Below are positions 10,594 to 22,138 of a DNA stretch of 64,000 bases, one piece after another. Made by a program: the position numbers and the translations under genes. Numbering within the stretch: the first letter of the stretch is position 1; every line of letters starts with the position of its first letter. The DNA comes from Zasmidium citrigriseum. Lineage: Eukaryota; Ascomycota; Dothideomycetes; Mycosphaerellales; Mycosphaerellaceae. The DNA is taken from contig NHNW01000013.1 in assembly GCA_002786025.1 (NCBI GenBank), positions 844,840 to 908,839 of the forward strand, given 5' to 3'. Below the pieces are notes generated by a model that saw only the letters and a list, made by a program, of their open reading frames with translations, was not told the DNA's origin and made no database searches.

Positions 10594-11422
10594 CTACGGT
10601 TCTTGAACCTTTCTCGCGACCATCAAATTTTCCATGCCTTCCCGCGTTCTGGCGTAGACCCTACAGCCTTTCATGTCTGGATCAGCCAGCACGGATTCAA
10701 AAGCCTTGGAGAATTCGGAAGCTTTCATGGCGCCTGTCTTCTCAGCAACTTCGTCGACTGCCACTAGCCCATCCAAGTACAATTCGTTGAAGCGGATGTT
10801 GGTCGAGGCATTCTCACGACAGGCTGCTGTGGCTAAGGAGTATAGTGGGCCTTGTGTGATGGCGGGTGCTGCGCGCATGGCCAAGTCCCCGGAAGATCCG
10901 GTGCAGAGAGTGTACGTGCTTCGGACATTGTTCTGTTCAAGAAGGTAGGGAACCGTGACGCGGTAGGCAACTGAGAGCAGAAACAGTAAGCAGGAAGTCT
11001 TATGATTGGAAAGTAGCCCACTCACTGAAGTTTGTCCAGAAGTTGATGTCCATTGCCTCGCTCATCTCTTTGACAGTCAAATCCAACAGCGGCGTTTCAG
11101 AATAGGCTCCTCCAGCTATGGTATCAATCAGCGATTGTACAAATCCATGACAGGAATTCGACTCACCGCACGAGATGACGTGCTGGAACGTTGGTAGCTT
11201 GCCGGCTTTGACTTGATCGATAAGTTCTCGAAGACTGCTCTCGGATGCGACTTGAGCTTCAACCGTAGTAATGTTCTCAGTCGATCCAACGTTGCGGAAA
11301 AGCTTCTTCGTAGACTCCTGGTTCCTCACAATGGCAAGGACGTGCATCTTCGAGCGCAAGGCTGCCTGGACGGCGGCTGCGCCGATGTTTCCTGTGGCTC
11401 CGACAATAAGGACCGTTTCCAT
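10594..11422 (-). CDS. Short-chain dehydrogenase / Rossmann-fold oxidoreductase
   Basis: Three exons on the minus strand: 11422-11167, 11115-11026 and 10970-10594, with introns of 51 and 55 nt (both GTGAGT...AG), giving 240 aa. Residues 8-14 (GATGNIG) form the glycine-rich NAD(P)-binding loop of the NmrA-like/extended SDR type. Then come the second strand with an arginine (AIVRN), and a TLCTGSSGDLA segment where SDRs carry the substrate-site Ser. A canonical YxxxK is not obvious, so this may be an atypical or regulatory member. The substrate is unknown. It stands head to head with a cupin gene 607 bp away, which hints at co-regulation. Its 3' end lies 8 bp from the end of the broken HET gene. 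Confidence 0.8.
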
Positions 11423-12029
11423 AGCTTCGAACGTGGGCGCGGGAACGGTGTTGTGATGACCATGTTCAGGTCATTTCGAGTCCTCTTTTATGCCGTGTCG
11501 TAGCGTCGTGAATCATCTCTCCTTAGACGTAAAGCCCTGACTCCCACAAGGCTCGCTTGAAAATTCACACGCTTCTATTGGACAGCGTAATTACTACTCT
11601 CACCATCTCTTCACCCTTCTGTGTCGCACGATGCAGAAAAGTCGCCGAGCCTACTTCACCGTTCTACATTTATGGGCATTGGCAGTAGCAATATCTTACC
11701 TGATCATCGGTCTTTCGCTGGTCGCCCGGGAGCGTCGGCCTCTCGAAAAGCCCGCAAGGCTCGCTGACAGCTGACGCCCGAATGGGTATAGGAGCAACGC
11801 CCGAGTGATAGAAGCGCCAGATCTTTCTTCCACTGCCGCCATGGGAGTTTGAGAGCGAAGGCCGAAGTCGAGCGAGCGGCATGGTGTTGCGCCGACTGTA
11901 GGAGAACGTTGGATAGCTCTTGAACGAAGACTCGAATGACAGTCCCTATACAAAAGCCAACGCGAAGCACACTGTTAGACTCAAGTCGATCCAATCAACT
12001 CTCGATACTAGAATCTGCACACTTACAAT
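11423..12029. promoter_or_regulatory. Divergent promoter region between SDR and cupin genes
   Basis: 607 bp between two divergently transcribed start codons. It must hold both promoters. I see no clear TATA box or repeated operator. Short frames on the minus strand (11670-11994) have no recognisable product. Confidence 0.5.
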
Positions 12030-12536
12030 ATGTCTGCTTTTATCACCGCCCATAACGCTGATGGCAAGGCCGTCTACTCAAACGCTCTTCCCATCGAGCA
12101 AAACCCTATCGATATCCCCATCGGCCGCCTCACAACGCTGTGGTCGACATCGTCTTCCACACCAAATCTCTCTTCCAACACCGACATCGAAGAATACGCT
12201 CCTTACCGCACGAACCTTCCGCCCAGAGGCCAGATTTGTCCACCAGGTGGCTCGTCTGTCTTGATTATGGAAATTCAACCAAACGCTGACAAATTGATGC
12301 ATCGCACAATGACCCTCGACGTCGTCGTTGTCATGGAAGGCGCAGTCGAGATGAAGCTCGATTCTGGCGAGAAGAAGGTGTTCAGAAAAGGAGACAGCGT
12401 CGTGCAGAGGGCGACTATGCACGAGTGGTCGAATCCGTTTCAGGAGTGGGCCAAGTTGGCAATCTTTGTGCAGACTTGCGAGGAGCCAGTCATTGCGGAT
12501 GGTAAAGAATTGAGGGCGGAGTGGCCGCAACACTGA
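12030..12536 (+). CDS. Cupin-domain protein
   Basis: A single exon of 168 aa, the usual size for small fungal cupins. Residues 85-130 contain the cupin core: MHRTMTLDVVVVMEG with H91, then KLDSGEKKVFRKGDSVVQR and MHEWSN. This corresponds to the HRT...D...VVLEG...GD..VQR..H.W pattern of a common fungal cupin_2 family whose members are often found near redox genes. The conserved His and Glu could bind a metal ion, but no enzymatic activity is established for most members. There is no signal peptide, so it is probably cytosolic. It is divergent from the SDR gene, and the two may act on one substrate. That link is inferred from position only. Confidence 0.85.
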   Translation: MSAFITAHNADGKAVYSNALPIEQNPIDIPIGRLTTLWSTSSSTPNLSSNTDIEEYAPYRTNLPPRGQICPPGGSSVLIMEIQPNADKLMHRTMTLDVVVVMEGAVEMKLDSGEKKVFRKGDSVVQRATMHEWSNPFQEWAKLAIFVQTCEEPVIADGKELRAEWPQH

Positions 12537-12744
12537 GCACTGAGCCACAGCGAAAGACATAAAACTGTGTCACAATTCGGCGCTCTGTAGGACACAATAG
12601 AGATTTGGGAAGGAGTGAGATTGCGAAGGTGGTACAGTGCCTGGAAGCTTGAGCAGTATTCTATCTCTTTGTCTGCGTTCAAGTACACTCGATCTCATCC
12701 ACTTATCTTTCGTTGTATCCTTTCCTCATATCGTACGGCTCTTC

Positions 12745-13816
12745 CTACTCTTGCTTGGTCCTCGACTTTGCCTTGATCACATTGCTCAAATCGAACACGG
12801 GGAGATCAGGAATCGGTAGTTCCATTACGGCGATCCTGGAAAATGTCAGCATATATTCCAGACACCTCGTCAAGACAATATACTTACATGATTGCAAGGA
12901 GTAGATACCATCCAAGCATATCCGCTGCAAAGAAGCATGCACCACAGCCGATGAGCAAGGTGTTTCCATAAGCCGCCGATCCAAGCGCAGTAGCCCACAA
13001 CGACCCAGCTGCAAAACCGAAGCCCATCGTAGCGCAAACGAAGATCAGAACGAAGATGGCATTCGTCCTTAGGGAGCAAAGCAGAAAGACGAACGAAAGC
13101 ATGCCAAGCGCGAGAGGATAGAACCCTGTCACTACATGTCAGCACTCTAAAGCAACCACAAGGCTTCGATCAAACTCACCAAATCCTGCGGCGAACGTCG
13201 GCCCAGGAGAGTAATCATTTCCTACTTCAGGTGCTGAGTTCCAGGCGACGGCGCTGAACCAGGGGACAAAGGCGAAGGCGTAGGTGAAGAAGTGGGCACC
13301 GTATGCGAAGAAGACGAGGCATGGAAAGGTATTTCCGAGGAAGAATTCGCCAATGCCGCCGATGGTCAGAAGGACGCCGCCGAAGAAGATGCTTGCTGTG
13401 GTGGTTTGTGTTGCGAAGGTCGATCCGGAGCCTCGCCAGCCCACTGTACACTTTGTCAGCCGGGAATATTGAATGATTCAGCGATCGTTGTGAACGTACT
13501 GAACTCGCATGACAACGGAAGCAGGCCCACGACGAAGCCCGTGATAGCCACTGGCGTTGGGTTTGCGAACTGCGAATTACTATCAGTCGTTGTTTGCCAT
13601 TACCCTCTTCATGGCTTGTCGTACTGTCTTGCGCAGGTCGCCTTTGGTATCGCCCTTGGGACTGAGATAGATCTTCTCAAAGAGCTCTGGAGACAGAGTC
13701 ATGGTGTTTGTGAGGGCATTGCGCAGCTTCTCCTCATGACTAGCTCCATCGCCATTGAAGCTGTTCCTCTCGATGTCCTTCATCGTGCTGCCGTTTCCAT
13801 TATTCGTAGACGCCAT
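12745..13816 (-). CDS. GPR1/FUN34/YaaH-family acetate transporter
   Basis: Five exons (13816-13625, 13569-13500, 13443-13180, 13131-12888, 12835-12745) with introns of 48-56 nt join in frame to give 286 aa, typical of Ato/Ady2-like plasma-membrane acetate or ammonium exporters. A hydrophilic N-terminus of about 64 residues is followed by FANPTPVAITGF, the family signature (NPxPxxL/I). About six hydrophobic segments follow, including SIFFGGVLLTIGGIGEFFLGN and GFYPLALGMLSFVFLLCSLRTN. The family forms hexameric channels that carry acetate and other monocarboxylates and respond to carbon source. The first intron could instead use a donor 21 nt downstream, but that would leave only 34 nt, so I chose the 55-nt version. 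Its stop lies 208 bp from that of the cupin gene, tail to tail. Confidence 0.9.
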
Positions 13817-14559
13817 GATTGATGCTCCAATCCACAAGACGATGGCGAAGATGGATGGAGAGAAGGAGGTGTCGGCCGCACCATTCCGCCGTTGGCCTTC
13901 GAGTCTTTAGATTGCGATTTGACCCCGCGACGAGCTGTGATGGGCTAGACACAGAGAAGTTGGATGGCGGAAGTTTATCACACATGATCTGGTGTCGGGA
14001 TGCGATCGCGGGACGGGCTAGCGTTCTCGACCCCATGGGGTACGTCAATGGATCTGGGGATACCCGAGGGTATGGTCCGGTCTGAAGGATCGTCGTCACG
14101 GAAGGGTTCCGTTTTACCCAGATGGCGATGGTGATTGGTTCGGCATGTTGCTATCTTGCGTGAAGAACGTCGATCATTGGACCTGGTCTGATGCATCTTT
14201 CGATCGTGGTGCGATAGCCGAGTGCAGCTGCAGTCTGTCAGCATACCACTTCCGACAGCTTGCCTTGAGGCCTTCCGAAGAGCCGAAGATGTTCAGATTG
14301 ATAGAGAATGGACTTTAAGTACAATTGTAGATGCCTGTAAGTCGCTTGTAGACTTACATCGAGTAGGCGTGGCAAGAGCTGGCAGCGTTGCCTTCGTGAA
14401 AGCTATGAAAAGCGAGATTAAAGGCGCTGGATGGCTTGTCAATGGCTAAGATCAAATTCATCTCGAGAGCGAACGTAACCTTGATGACATCATTGCTCGA
14501 AGAATGAACCTCCCTGCATTACATCCATCGCTCATTTCTGCTCCTTCATCGCCTACAAG
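13817..14559. other. Intergenic region upstream of the acetate transporter
   Basis: About 740 bp holding the promoter of the minus-strand transporter. No other gene or repeat is recognised. Confidence 0.5.
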
Positions 14560-15060
14560 CTCTTTGAACGTTTCAAGACAGGCGCTCGTCTCAGCGGGGA
14601 GTTCTGGCGTCTATTCGTCTCCCGAGCGGAGAACGGGAATGTCTCCGGCCTAAGAGTTCTGATCCGGGCCTCGTGGAGAGTACGTGATGCCAGGGCAGTT
14701 CGCACGAGCCGGCTGGAACTGGGTGAAGTTGGCAGCAAAGCCAAGACTGTGGAACTCAGCACGGACTTCACTCGGATCACCCTACGCACATGTATTGGTC
14801 TCGCAGCTGTTGCAGCCAAGTCTGGCGGCATCTCGATTGGCTGCGAACTCGGAGACGAGGTCGCCGAAGAGACCGACGTTGGTGTACGGGAAAGCAGATG
14901 GCCGACAGTGTCAATTGTTTAGGATCTGCTCCTGGCCTGAGTTCCACTTCAAATCGGGGCAGTTGCCCGTGACGGCGCAGGAGGACTTGTACACTTCTGG
15001 GGAAAGCCAGGCTCCAGTGTTGGCGGCATCGGTGACACCTAGCATCTGGTCAATGGAAGA
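14560..15060 (-). pseudogene. Decayed coding stretch of a Cys-containing protein
   Basis: Minus-strand blocks read like real protein but are interrupted. The first is ANTGAWLSPEVYKSSCAVTG with GNCPDLKWNSGQ, ending at a TGA. After a short break comes FPYTNVGLFGDLVSEFAANR with LGCNSCETN. A TAG follows in the next few codons. A third block contains EFHSLGFAANFTQFQPARAN. The paired cysteines suggest a former secreted protein. I cannot name the family. Introns could explain some breaks, but no set of GT/AG sites that I found restores one frame. A further minus-strand block (15119-15250, with QCPIVYIRHVGDF) may belong to it. Confidence 0.4.
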
Positions 15061-15357
15061 CGCACGCCATCTGCATCAGGAGAAGGATCAAGCGCTCTTG
15101 TAAAACCTTCTGGCCATCTCAGCTGGCCAGTCCGAAGTCGCCCACATGCCGAATGTAGACAATGGGGCATTGCTTTGCTATCCGGGCCAGCAAAGTGTTC
15201 GAGTCGCAGGGCTGCAACCCTCTGGGATCTTGCGGTTGGATGCCGTGCCACACTCGATCCCTTTGATACGGCACCTGCAATCTCAGGCATGGATGCCGAC
15301 GTATGCCGGCTTGCATCGGAGGCCGAGCGACGAGAGAGGGCGGACGCTCGACCAGGA

Positions 15358-17535
15358 TCAGACAATCTCGACTGTGACCCGCTTTCCACTGCTCAGGAAG
15401 AAGCTCATATCGGTGTCGGCAGTCAGTCCAATCCTTTCAAACATATTGTCATGCTTGGGTGACCTTCCCAGCACCATTGCCACGCCTTTGGGATTTGCCG
15501 CATTCGTCCTCGCAAGCACAAGAGCGTAGCAGATATCGACAAAAGGCTTGAGGATGGCTCGGGACACATCAGCGGGAGCTCGAGTCGTGCTCTTGAGATA
15601 GTGGCCGGGCAATGCAGCCTCTTGAACCATCAAGACGGCATCTGGCCACATGTAGGTGTCCCAGTTGTAGCCTTGGAGAGACTGCAGCCGATGCGTGTGG
15701 CCATCGGCGTACAGTGGATCACGACAGACAGTCGCGCACGGGGTGAGCCAGCCATGGAGCTTCAGACTGCCCGAGTCCAATGCACCAAACTCGTTGGAAG
15801 AGCTCGCTTTGGTATGGATGTCAATCACTTCGGCGTCCCATACAATCGTCTCGCTAGTCCATTCGGCGGTGAACATCGAATCGTGCTTGATGGCAGAGTT
15901 GCAACTCGCCCAGCTCCAAGAAGGTGCTACGTGGTTATGATACGGCATTGGCAAGTGCCCTTCGCCACGATGCCACATCAGCCCTTGAAGTAAGTTCTCC
16001 TGCCAGAGACCAGCTCGATAGGTCCACCCTGTCTGTTCTGCAAAGCTTCTGGCAATGCCGGAGAAGGCCACGAGCTTGTCCGTCGAGTAGGTCAGGTCCA
16101 GCTTTGAATATCCGGAGATCAGCTGCCTCCAGTCAAGCGAGACGGCTGACATGGCCGAATCTCCTGCCATGAATCCCAGTTGGGCCAACCCTTCGAGCTC
16201 CGCACTCTGGCTTTCGTACTTGGAGCAAGTCCTACATTCGACCTTGACTTCTATCTGACCGAACGTCACGATTCTCGTTGCGAGCAGCCTCTCTTGGTAT
16301 GCCCAAGCGCGGGAGAGCAAGGCTCCATTCCAATCTCCGCTTTGACCGCGGAAAGGCCATCCTGCTCTGCGCGCGCAAAGCAAGGATGGAGTAGGGGCAA
16401 GATGTTTCGTTCCCAATAAAACCTGGTCTGCCGCTGCAGGCCGTGGCTGCAGTATTCGATCTTGCGGCGACGAAGCTGACGCCGCGGCCAAGACCAAGTA
16501 AGCATTTCCATAGTAGTCACCCATGTTGGCTGATTGGACGCTCCAGTCCTCGCGGCTGTCCTGTAGAATGCACAGAGCATCGATCCAGACGTACTCGATC
16601 CTCAGCATTCTTGCCAGGGAAACCACGTCCTGGAACAGAGGTGGCAATGCATGGTAATCTGTACCGTTGGTCAAGCTTGCCAGCGATTGCTTTGTGAGCT
16701 TCAAGGCCTGATCGCCGCCCCAACAGTAGCTTAGTGCGATGAAGCGTCCCGTAGTACCTGGCTTTGGTTCTCTCAAGAAGATCTTCTCGTTCCCGTGGTC
16801 GCCAATCTGAAGAACCCGATCAGGTAACGACTGCGTGTGCTGTCTGCACTTTTCGTGTTTTTGAACACATGTGTCAACAGTACTTTTGATGAAAGTGAAA
16901 GTCCCTTCCGAGTTGGATGCCATGGCTCGTTTTGGTGCGTGTCCAAGAGTGCCCATACTTCCCGGAGCAGACTTCGAGAGACTATGAGGGCTGGTTGACA
17001 ACAAGGCCAGGTTTGCAGGGTCATTTCTGTCGTCTAGGTAAAGCTCAATGATTGAGAGCGGCTCTGCATAGATGAAAGACTCATGCTCATTGGCATAAAC
17101 CATAGCCAGCAGCGGAAGATTTTCTCCAATGTATAGTGTCACGTAAGACTCGTCGAGTTCGAATTCGGACAGCAGCTCGTAGATACCCCTTGCGACATCC
17201 GCACAGAAGCGACACCCATTGCGGCCTCGTACTTGGAGGTGCTGAAAGGTACAAGAGCTGACTGAGGCACGAGTACTTTCCCTCAGTGCTGGATGAGCCA
17301 AGTCGGTATCACCTATTTCGCAGTATGGATCGTTTGCTGGGTCGAAATTGAAGCATATATCGCAGACACCTGGGGCTACATCTTGGCCCGGGCCACCAAG
17401 GGCATTGATGACCAGGCCTTGAATCGCATTGCTCAAATCTTGATGGGTTGAAATGGCTGCGGTTGCGTCCGACGCAGGGTGAGGCTCAGCAGAAGGCTTT
17501 GGCTTCGACTTCCTCTTCTTGAAAGGGTTCCTCAT
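15358..17535 (-). CDS. HET-domain heterokaryon incompatibility protein
   Basis: A single exon of 725 aa. A basic N-terminus (NPFKKRKSKPKPS) precedes a cysteine-rich module (CDICFNFDPANDPYC, then CRFCADVARGIYELL) common in this HET subgroup. The HET domain starts near residue 265 with GRFIALSYCWGG and continues through LPPLFQDVVSLARML, YVWIDALCILQDSREDW and the YGNAYLVLAAASASS segment. The C-terminal region (LLSRAWAYQERLLATRIVTFG, then YSTDKLVAFSGIARSF) is the usual continuation. These proteins mediate allorecognition and programmed cell death in fused hyphae, often with other partner domains. No TIR or NACHT partner is visible. It is unrelated in detail to the broken HET gene at 9.3 kb and is not an obvious duplicate of it. 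Confidence 0.93.
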   Translation of the reverse strand: MRNPFKKRKSKPKPSAEPHPASDATAAISTHQDLSNAIQGLVINALGGPGQDVAPGVCDICFNFDPANDPYCEIGDTDLAHPALRESTRASVSSCTFQHLQVRGRNGCRFCADVARGIYELLSEFELDESYVTLYIGENLPLLAMVYANEHESFIYAEPLSIIELYLDDRNDPANLALLSTSPHSLSKSAPGSMGTLGHAPKRAMASNSEGTFTFIKSTVDTCVQKHEKCRQHTQSLPDRVLQIGDHGNEKIFLREPKPGTTGRFIALSYCWGGDQALKLTKQSLASLTNGTDYHALPPLFQDVVSLARMLRIEYVWIDALCILQDSREDWSVQSANMGDYYGNAYLVLAAASASSPQDRILQPRPAAADQVLLGTKHLAPTPSLLCARRAGWPFRGQSGDWNGALLSRAWAYQERLLATRIVTFGQIEVKVECRTCSKYESQSAELEGLAQLGFMAGDSAMSAVSLDWRQLISGYSKLDLTYSTDKLVAFSGIARSFAEQTGWTYRAGLWQENLLQGLMWHRGEGHLPMPYHNHVAPSWSWASCNSAIKHDSMFTAEWTSETIVWDAEVIDIHTKASSSNEFGALDSGSLKLHGWLTPCATVCRDPLYADGHTHRLQSLQGYNWDTYMWPDAVLMVQEAALPGHYLKSTTRAPADVSRAILKPFVDICYALVLARTNAANPKGVAMVLGRSPKHDNMFERIGLTADTDMSFFLSSGKRVTVEIV

Positions 17536-18821
17536 GTTGCGATACTAGTATGCTTGGTGGATCAATCTCTGTTGGCGGAAAGTCCAGATTGATAGCTCCT
17601 GCACTCTGGCCGTTTCGCTCGCGTGATGTTTGCGGCTGAGCCTTGGCAGCAGCCACCGACACTTGGCTCCATATACATCCCTGGCCATGTTGTATCACTT
17701 GCTGGTCCGAGGGCGCGAATGAGCGATAGCCGCGTCAATCGGGAACGGCGTTGGAGTGGGCCGGTGCAATGAGATGCTCCAGTAGAAGGCATTTTGGCGG
17801 CAGGGGTGAACGACATCCAAGATTGGGGCCGTGTTCGAGGCTATGGCATTGGACATGAGGTCTGATTCTTAATTGCATGTCCGCGAGGAGACTAGCATAT
17901 AAGAAAGTGAGAGTTCTCAATGCGAACAGATGGGAAGTGCTCACCCGAGTGGCGTGGTCATCGCCAAAGCCGCCTAAGATGGCAAATCCGGGCCAGGTGT
18001 TCTGGGACTCCAGATGTCGGATCGAAAATTGATTTCCTGCCAGTACGACCGCGAATTGAAACGCTTCTATGGGAAGGACGACATGAATTGCGGTGATGAA
18101 GAGGTGAGGTTAGACAAGCTCGGACGGGGAGATTTGTTTGTGGCTGTGTTGCTGACCAAGAATGTGGCTGGGAATTTCGTCGCGAGGCTGCCTCCTTTCC
18201 ACTCCTTCCCTTCACGTACTCATCAACAACATCGTCGGCTCAACGACCGAATGAACTCGGCGTGCCATCATGGGCTGATCGAACGCACAGCAAAAGAAAA
18301 CGATGTCAAAATACATCGCCGTACCCAGCCAGGTTACTCCCGGATCCAACCCGGCTCTTCAACCAACACCTCAACTCACCATGAAGAGAGAGACTCAGGC
18401 AATGATTTGGTGTGAAGAAAACCGACTCTCAAAATGCCGAATGCAATCCAAGAAATCTTAGCTGATGGTCCGGCTCTCTTTGACGATGACACGACTACAG
18501 CCGGACATCGTATCCAGCACATTACTGAGCGAAGAAGGTGGCGGGACTTGATGCTTTCAGGGCGTTGCCAAATTGACCAGCCAGACTAACCTCGATCTTG
18601 ACCTTTCGAGATGGCATGGATCTTCAGCAGTAGGAACCTCATCCACTGTCGATAGGAGTATTGCTTAGCGAATCCTTCAACCACCAAATGGAATTCGCGC
18701 ACTTCTCCACCTGCGGCATTTTCGGCTTCAGCTGTCTTACTCTCATCACTTTCCCTACTACAGCTACGCACAGAGTTCAACCTCGTGGCATCTACGAGCT
18801 TGCAGACGGTGCAAGAAATCG
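17536..18821. other. Intergenic region between divergent HET and CNNM genes
   Basis: 1.29 kb holding the two promoters. Short frames on both strands (for example 18014-18415) have no recognisable domain. Confidence 0.5.
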
Positions 18822-20266
18822 ATGTCGACGATCAAATCGTACGTCCCATTCATCGCATTGTCCAATCGGCAAAGTCTATTGAGGGTCGCTCTTCTGCTCT
18901 CGCTGATCTGCTGCCACGGTATTGTGTCCGCAACACCAGCGGTTCGAAGCGGCTCCCCATCACCTGTACCGCCGCAACCCAGCTCAGACAGCGAGTCGAC
19001 GCCAGCATGGTACTTCCTGGGAGTTGCCACCGGCTTGGTGCTGCTGGGCGGCCTATTCGCTGGCCTGACCATTGCTTTGATGAGCCAAGATGAGACTCAT
19101 CTGAAAGTCGTTGCATCTTCTGGTGATGGCCCCGAAAAGAAGAATGCCGCACGAGTCCTGTGGCTCCTGAGAAAAGGCAAGCATTGGGTCCTCGTGACTC
19201 TCCTGCTCTGCAACGTCATCACCAACGAGACGCTCCCAATCGTCCTGCACAAGAGCTTCGGAGGTGGCGGATGGGTTGCTGTTGTGAGCAGTACTGTTAT
19301 GATCGGTACGTGTGTTTCTGGTTGGTGGCTGTTGAACGCAGAATGCTGAGCAATATAGTCATTTTCGGAGAGATCGTTCCTCAAGCGATCTGTGTCCGCT
19401 ATGGACTATCGATTGGAGCCTGGACAGCACCGATCGTGCTTGGTCTCATGATATTGATGTCTTCTGTGGCGTGGCCTGCCGCAAGACTGCTGGATAAAGT
19501 CCTCGGGGAAGATGCCCATGGAACGCTGTACAAGAAGCCAGGGCTGAAATCATTCATTGAGCTGCACAAGACTGCCAAGCAGCTTATCGATGATGAAGCT
19601 GCCATCATCTCGAGTACACTGGATCTCAAGGACAAGCCGCTTTCAAGCATCATGACCAGCATTGAGCATGTCTTTACCATGTCTACCGAGACAATCGTCG
19701 ATCAAACGGTCATCGAACATGTCCTACAGCAGGGATACTCCAGGATCCCGATCTACTGCGCAGAAGATCCACGAAGCTTCAACGGAATGCTCTTGGTACG
19801 ACGTCTGATCGGGTACAATCCTGCGGATTGCAAGCAAGTGCAAGAGTTTGACCTTGTTCCACTCCCTGAGACCAGCGCGAAAACTACTTGCCTTGACATT
19901 CTGAACTACTTCCAAGAAGGCAAGAGCCACATGGTCGTGATCTCCGAGTCGCCGGAGCGAGGCAGCGGCGCAACAGGCATCGTGACTTTGGAGGATGTCC
20001 TTGAAGAGATTATCGGCGAAGAGATCATCGATGAAAGCGACATGTTCGACCAGACGCATCGTCCTCTGAAACGCCTCCTTCAGCCGACTTTGAAACGTCA
20101 TCGCCGTCATCGCCCACAGCCGTTAGAAGCATCCGGTGATATTGCTCTTGATCAGGCGCCCTTGCTCGCAGATGAGGAGGACCGACCTTTATTCTCCCGC
20201 TCTGGTAGCATCGTTGAGAGGGCCCTGGTAGTCAATGGAGTGGAGAAGGTCATTCTCGAGATTTGA
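18822..20266 (+). CDS. CNNM/MAM3-type membrane protein, DUF21 plus CBS domains
   Basis: Two exons (18822-19305 and 19359-20266, intron 53 nt GTACGT...ATAG) give 463 aa. Residues 1-37 look like a signal peptide or signal anchor. A DUF21 membrane domain follows: segments around [19 protein letters not shown], the motif [26 protein letters not shown], and [16 protein letters not shown] after the splice. The cytosolic part carries the CBS pair, starting near [20 protein letters not shown] and ending with [20 protein letters not shown], the hallmark of this family. The yeast relative Mam3 affects vacuolar metal and Mg handling, and CNNM proteins are Mg transport or efflux factors. It is shorter than Mam3 (706 aa) because the C-terminal tail is brief. 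It faces the next gene tail to tail, 140 bp apart. Confidence 0.92.
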
Positions 20267-20406
20267 GAGGTCTGGTCTTGCCCTTGGACTCTGACCATTC
20301 TGGTCTATGGTACATCTGCTCATGAGCTCGTCAGCGTCGTGTTCAGATCCCTTTCGAAAGCCAGCCCCAAGCCCGTTCCTTTAACGCCATTAGCCCCGCC
20401 AAACAT

Positions 20407-22138
20407 TCAAACAGCTGTGAGAGAGACATCTTCAACGAACAGCTCTCCAGTCGTACTTCCACCGCCATGCGTAATGCAATCCCAGGCCAGTCCCAACACA
20501 GCGGCATCTTGGCTCGCTGCGACCAAGACAGGTCCGTATTGGACATATCCTGCTGGGGCCGCAGCAGGAAGGATGTTGTCCCAGAATTTGATGTCTGGCA
20601 ATGTCTGATTGCCAAAGGTGACGGACAGATCGCAGTATTGTCCAGCAGAGGCTTCGAGACCAGAGATGTTGTATGCGGAGTAGTAGAAGGTCAAAGAGTA
20701 TGAGGCTCCTGAGGTGGAAGACCAGATCGTTTGACTGATTTTGGATATAGCGGTGTTGGCTGCTGAGTTGAAGTCGCTATGTTTCGAAGATGTTAGCAAC
20801 AGCTACCATTAGTCTGGAGATCGGCTGGTACGTACGCATATTGTGTTTTAGAGCGGGCGAGGCTCTGCTTAAGCCCAACTGTAATATCGCCACTATGGGC
20901 CCAGTATGGGACTGCACCAGGGCCGTCGACTGCGAAGTCGAATCCGCCATTCGTTACCAAATTCGAAGGGGTAGGCGAGGGAGTACTGGTTGTTGTACTA
21001 ATCAATGTTGTCGACGAGGCTTCCAGCAGCGGGTCAGCGATCTACACCATCGGAATGCCAGCGAGCATGCTTACTCGTGGAAATATCGCTCGTGCTTGTC
21101 GAGCTTTCGGACGTCGAGGTTGTGCTATCAGGGAAAGTCGAGGCTGAAGCGGCTACTGTCAGCTGTATTCTCTCAACATCAAGCTCGATCCGGCATGACC
21201 CACTGGACGAAGATTCTGTAGTACTGTCGGACGTGGTCGAGGCTACAACATTTTATGTTAGTCTCTGTTCTCTGATCATGGCTGTGAGGGGGTTCACCAG
21301 TAGAGCTTTCGGTGCTGGATTCGGGGGCTGTTGCTGATGATGTCGTGCTGTCAGTCGTCGAAGAAGTCAATTCAGCCGTCGTCGATGAAGTAGCGTCACT
21401 CGAGGTTGGAGTCGGATCAGCCGATGTCGAAGAAGTGATCTCGCTTGTGCTAGCATCACTGGATGACGTCTCGCTACTGACAGAGCTGCCAGTGACAGTC
21501 GTGGTAATGTCCACCTCAACTGTTGTGGTCGAAGGAGAAGCAACGATTGACGTTGACGAAACGAGGGAAGTTTGGGTTTCGAAGGCTGTAATAGCATCGG
21601 CGGCGACGGTAACGTAGGTCTAATGCTCAACGTCAGATCTGCATTTGTGGTTGGGTAACACAGACTCACGGTCGCAACAGTCTCGATGCACGAGCATGCT
21701 GTGCTCAAGAATGCGTTGGTTCCATTGCTCGCCGAGTCCCTCCGATCCAACGTCTGCTCTTGTGCAAGTTCCGTAGCCGTTGCGACTACCGAAGTTAAGT
21801 AGTCTGTCTCAACGGAGATGGATGTGGCCAGAGCGACGTCGGTTGTGAAGATGGTCGTCACCATCGTTGTGGGATCGGGCGTGACTGAGAAAGCCGTCAG
21901 CTCTGTGCTGTGGGAGGCTACAAGGATATATCTTACTAGTTGAAATGACAGTCACAGCTGGAAGAGGGTATCGAGATGAGCAGAACGATTGGAAGGGCGC
22001 ATAGCTGGCAAAGCTTTGGGCAAGTCTGTACGGCCACACCGAGCAGACTGGAGTCGCAGCATCTCGGCCTGCCAACGGCGATGCTTGGGCCAGGTAGGAG
22101 AGGCTGAAGACAACAAGAACAGGGATTGTGAGACGCAT
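20407..22138 (-). CDS. Secreted Ser/Thr-rich protein with a C-terminal beta-sandwich-like domain
   Basis: Six exons (22138-21937, 21884-21670, 21619-21298, 21242-21075, 21019-20836, 20776-20407) join in frame to 486 aa. All introns are 50-59 nt with GT...AG. Residues 1-22 are a signal peptide (MRLTIPVLVVFSLSYLAQAS). The N-terminal 70 residues contain two cysteines (CSVWPYRLAQSFASY, then FCSSRYPLP). A long Ser/Thr/Asp linker follows, likely heavily O-glycosylated. After it comes NLVTNGGFDFAVDGPGAVPY, which resembles the start of CBM4/9-like or galactose-binding domains, then a beta-rich region (YSLTFYYSAYNISG, CDLSVTFGNQTL) to the end (ELFVEDVSLTAV). There is no GPI signal. I infer a wall-associated or extracellular sugar-binding role. 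An upstream TTG in frame was rejected as a start. Confidence 0.8.

Noticed and set aside
13570..13604. A 34-nt first intron in the acetate transporter
   Set aside because: It is shorter than any other intron in the window. A GTACGA donor 21 nt earlier gives a normal 55-nt intron in the same frame.
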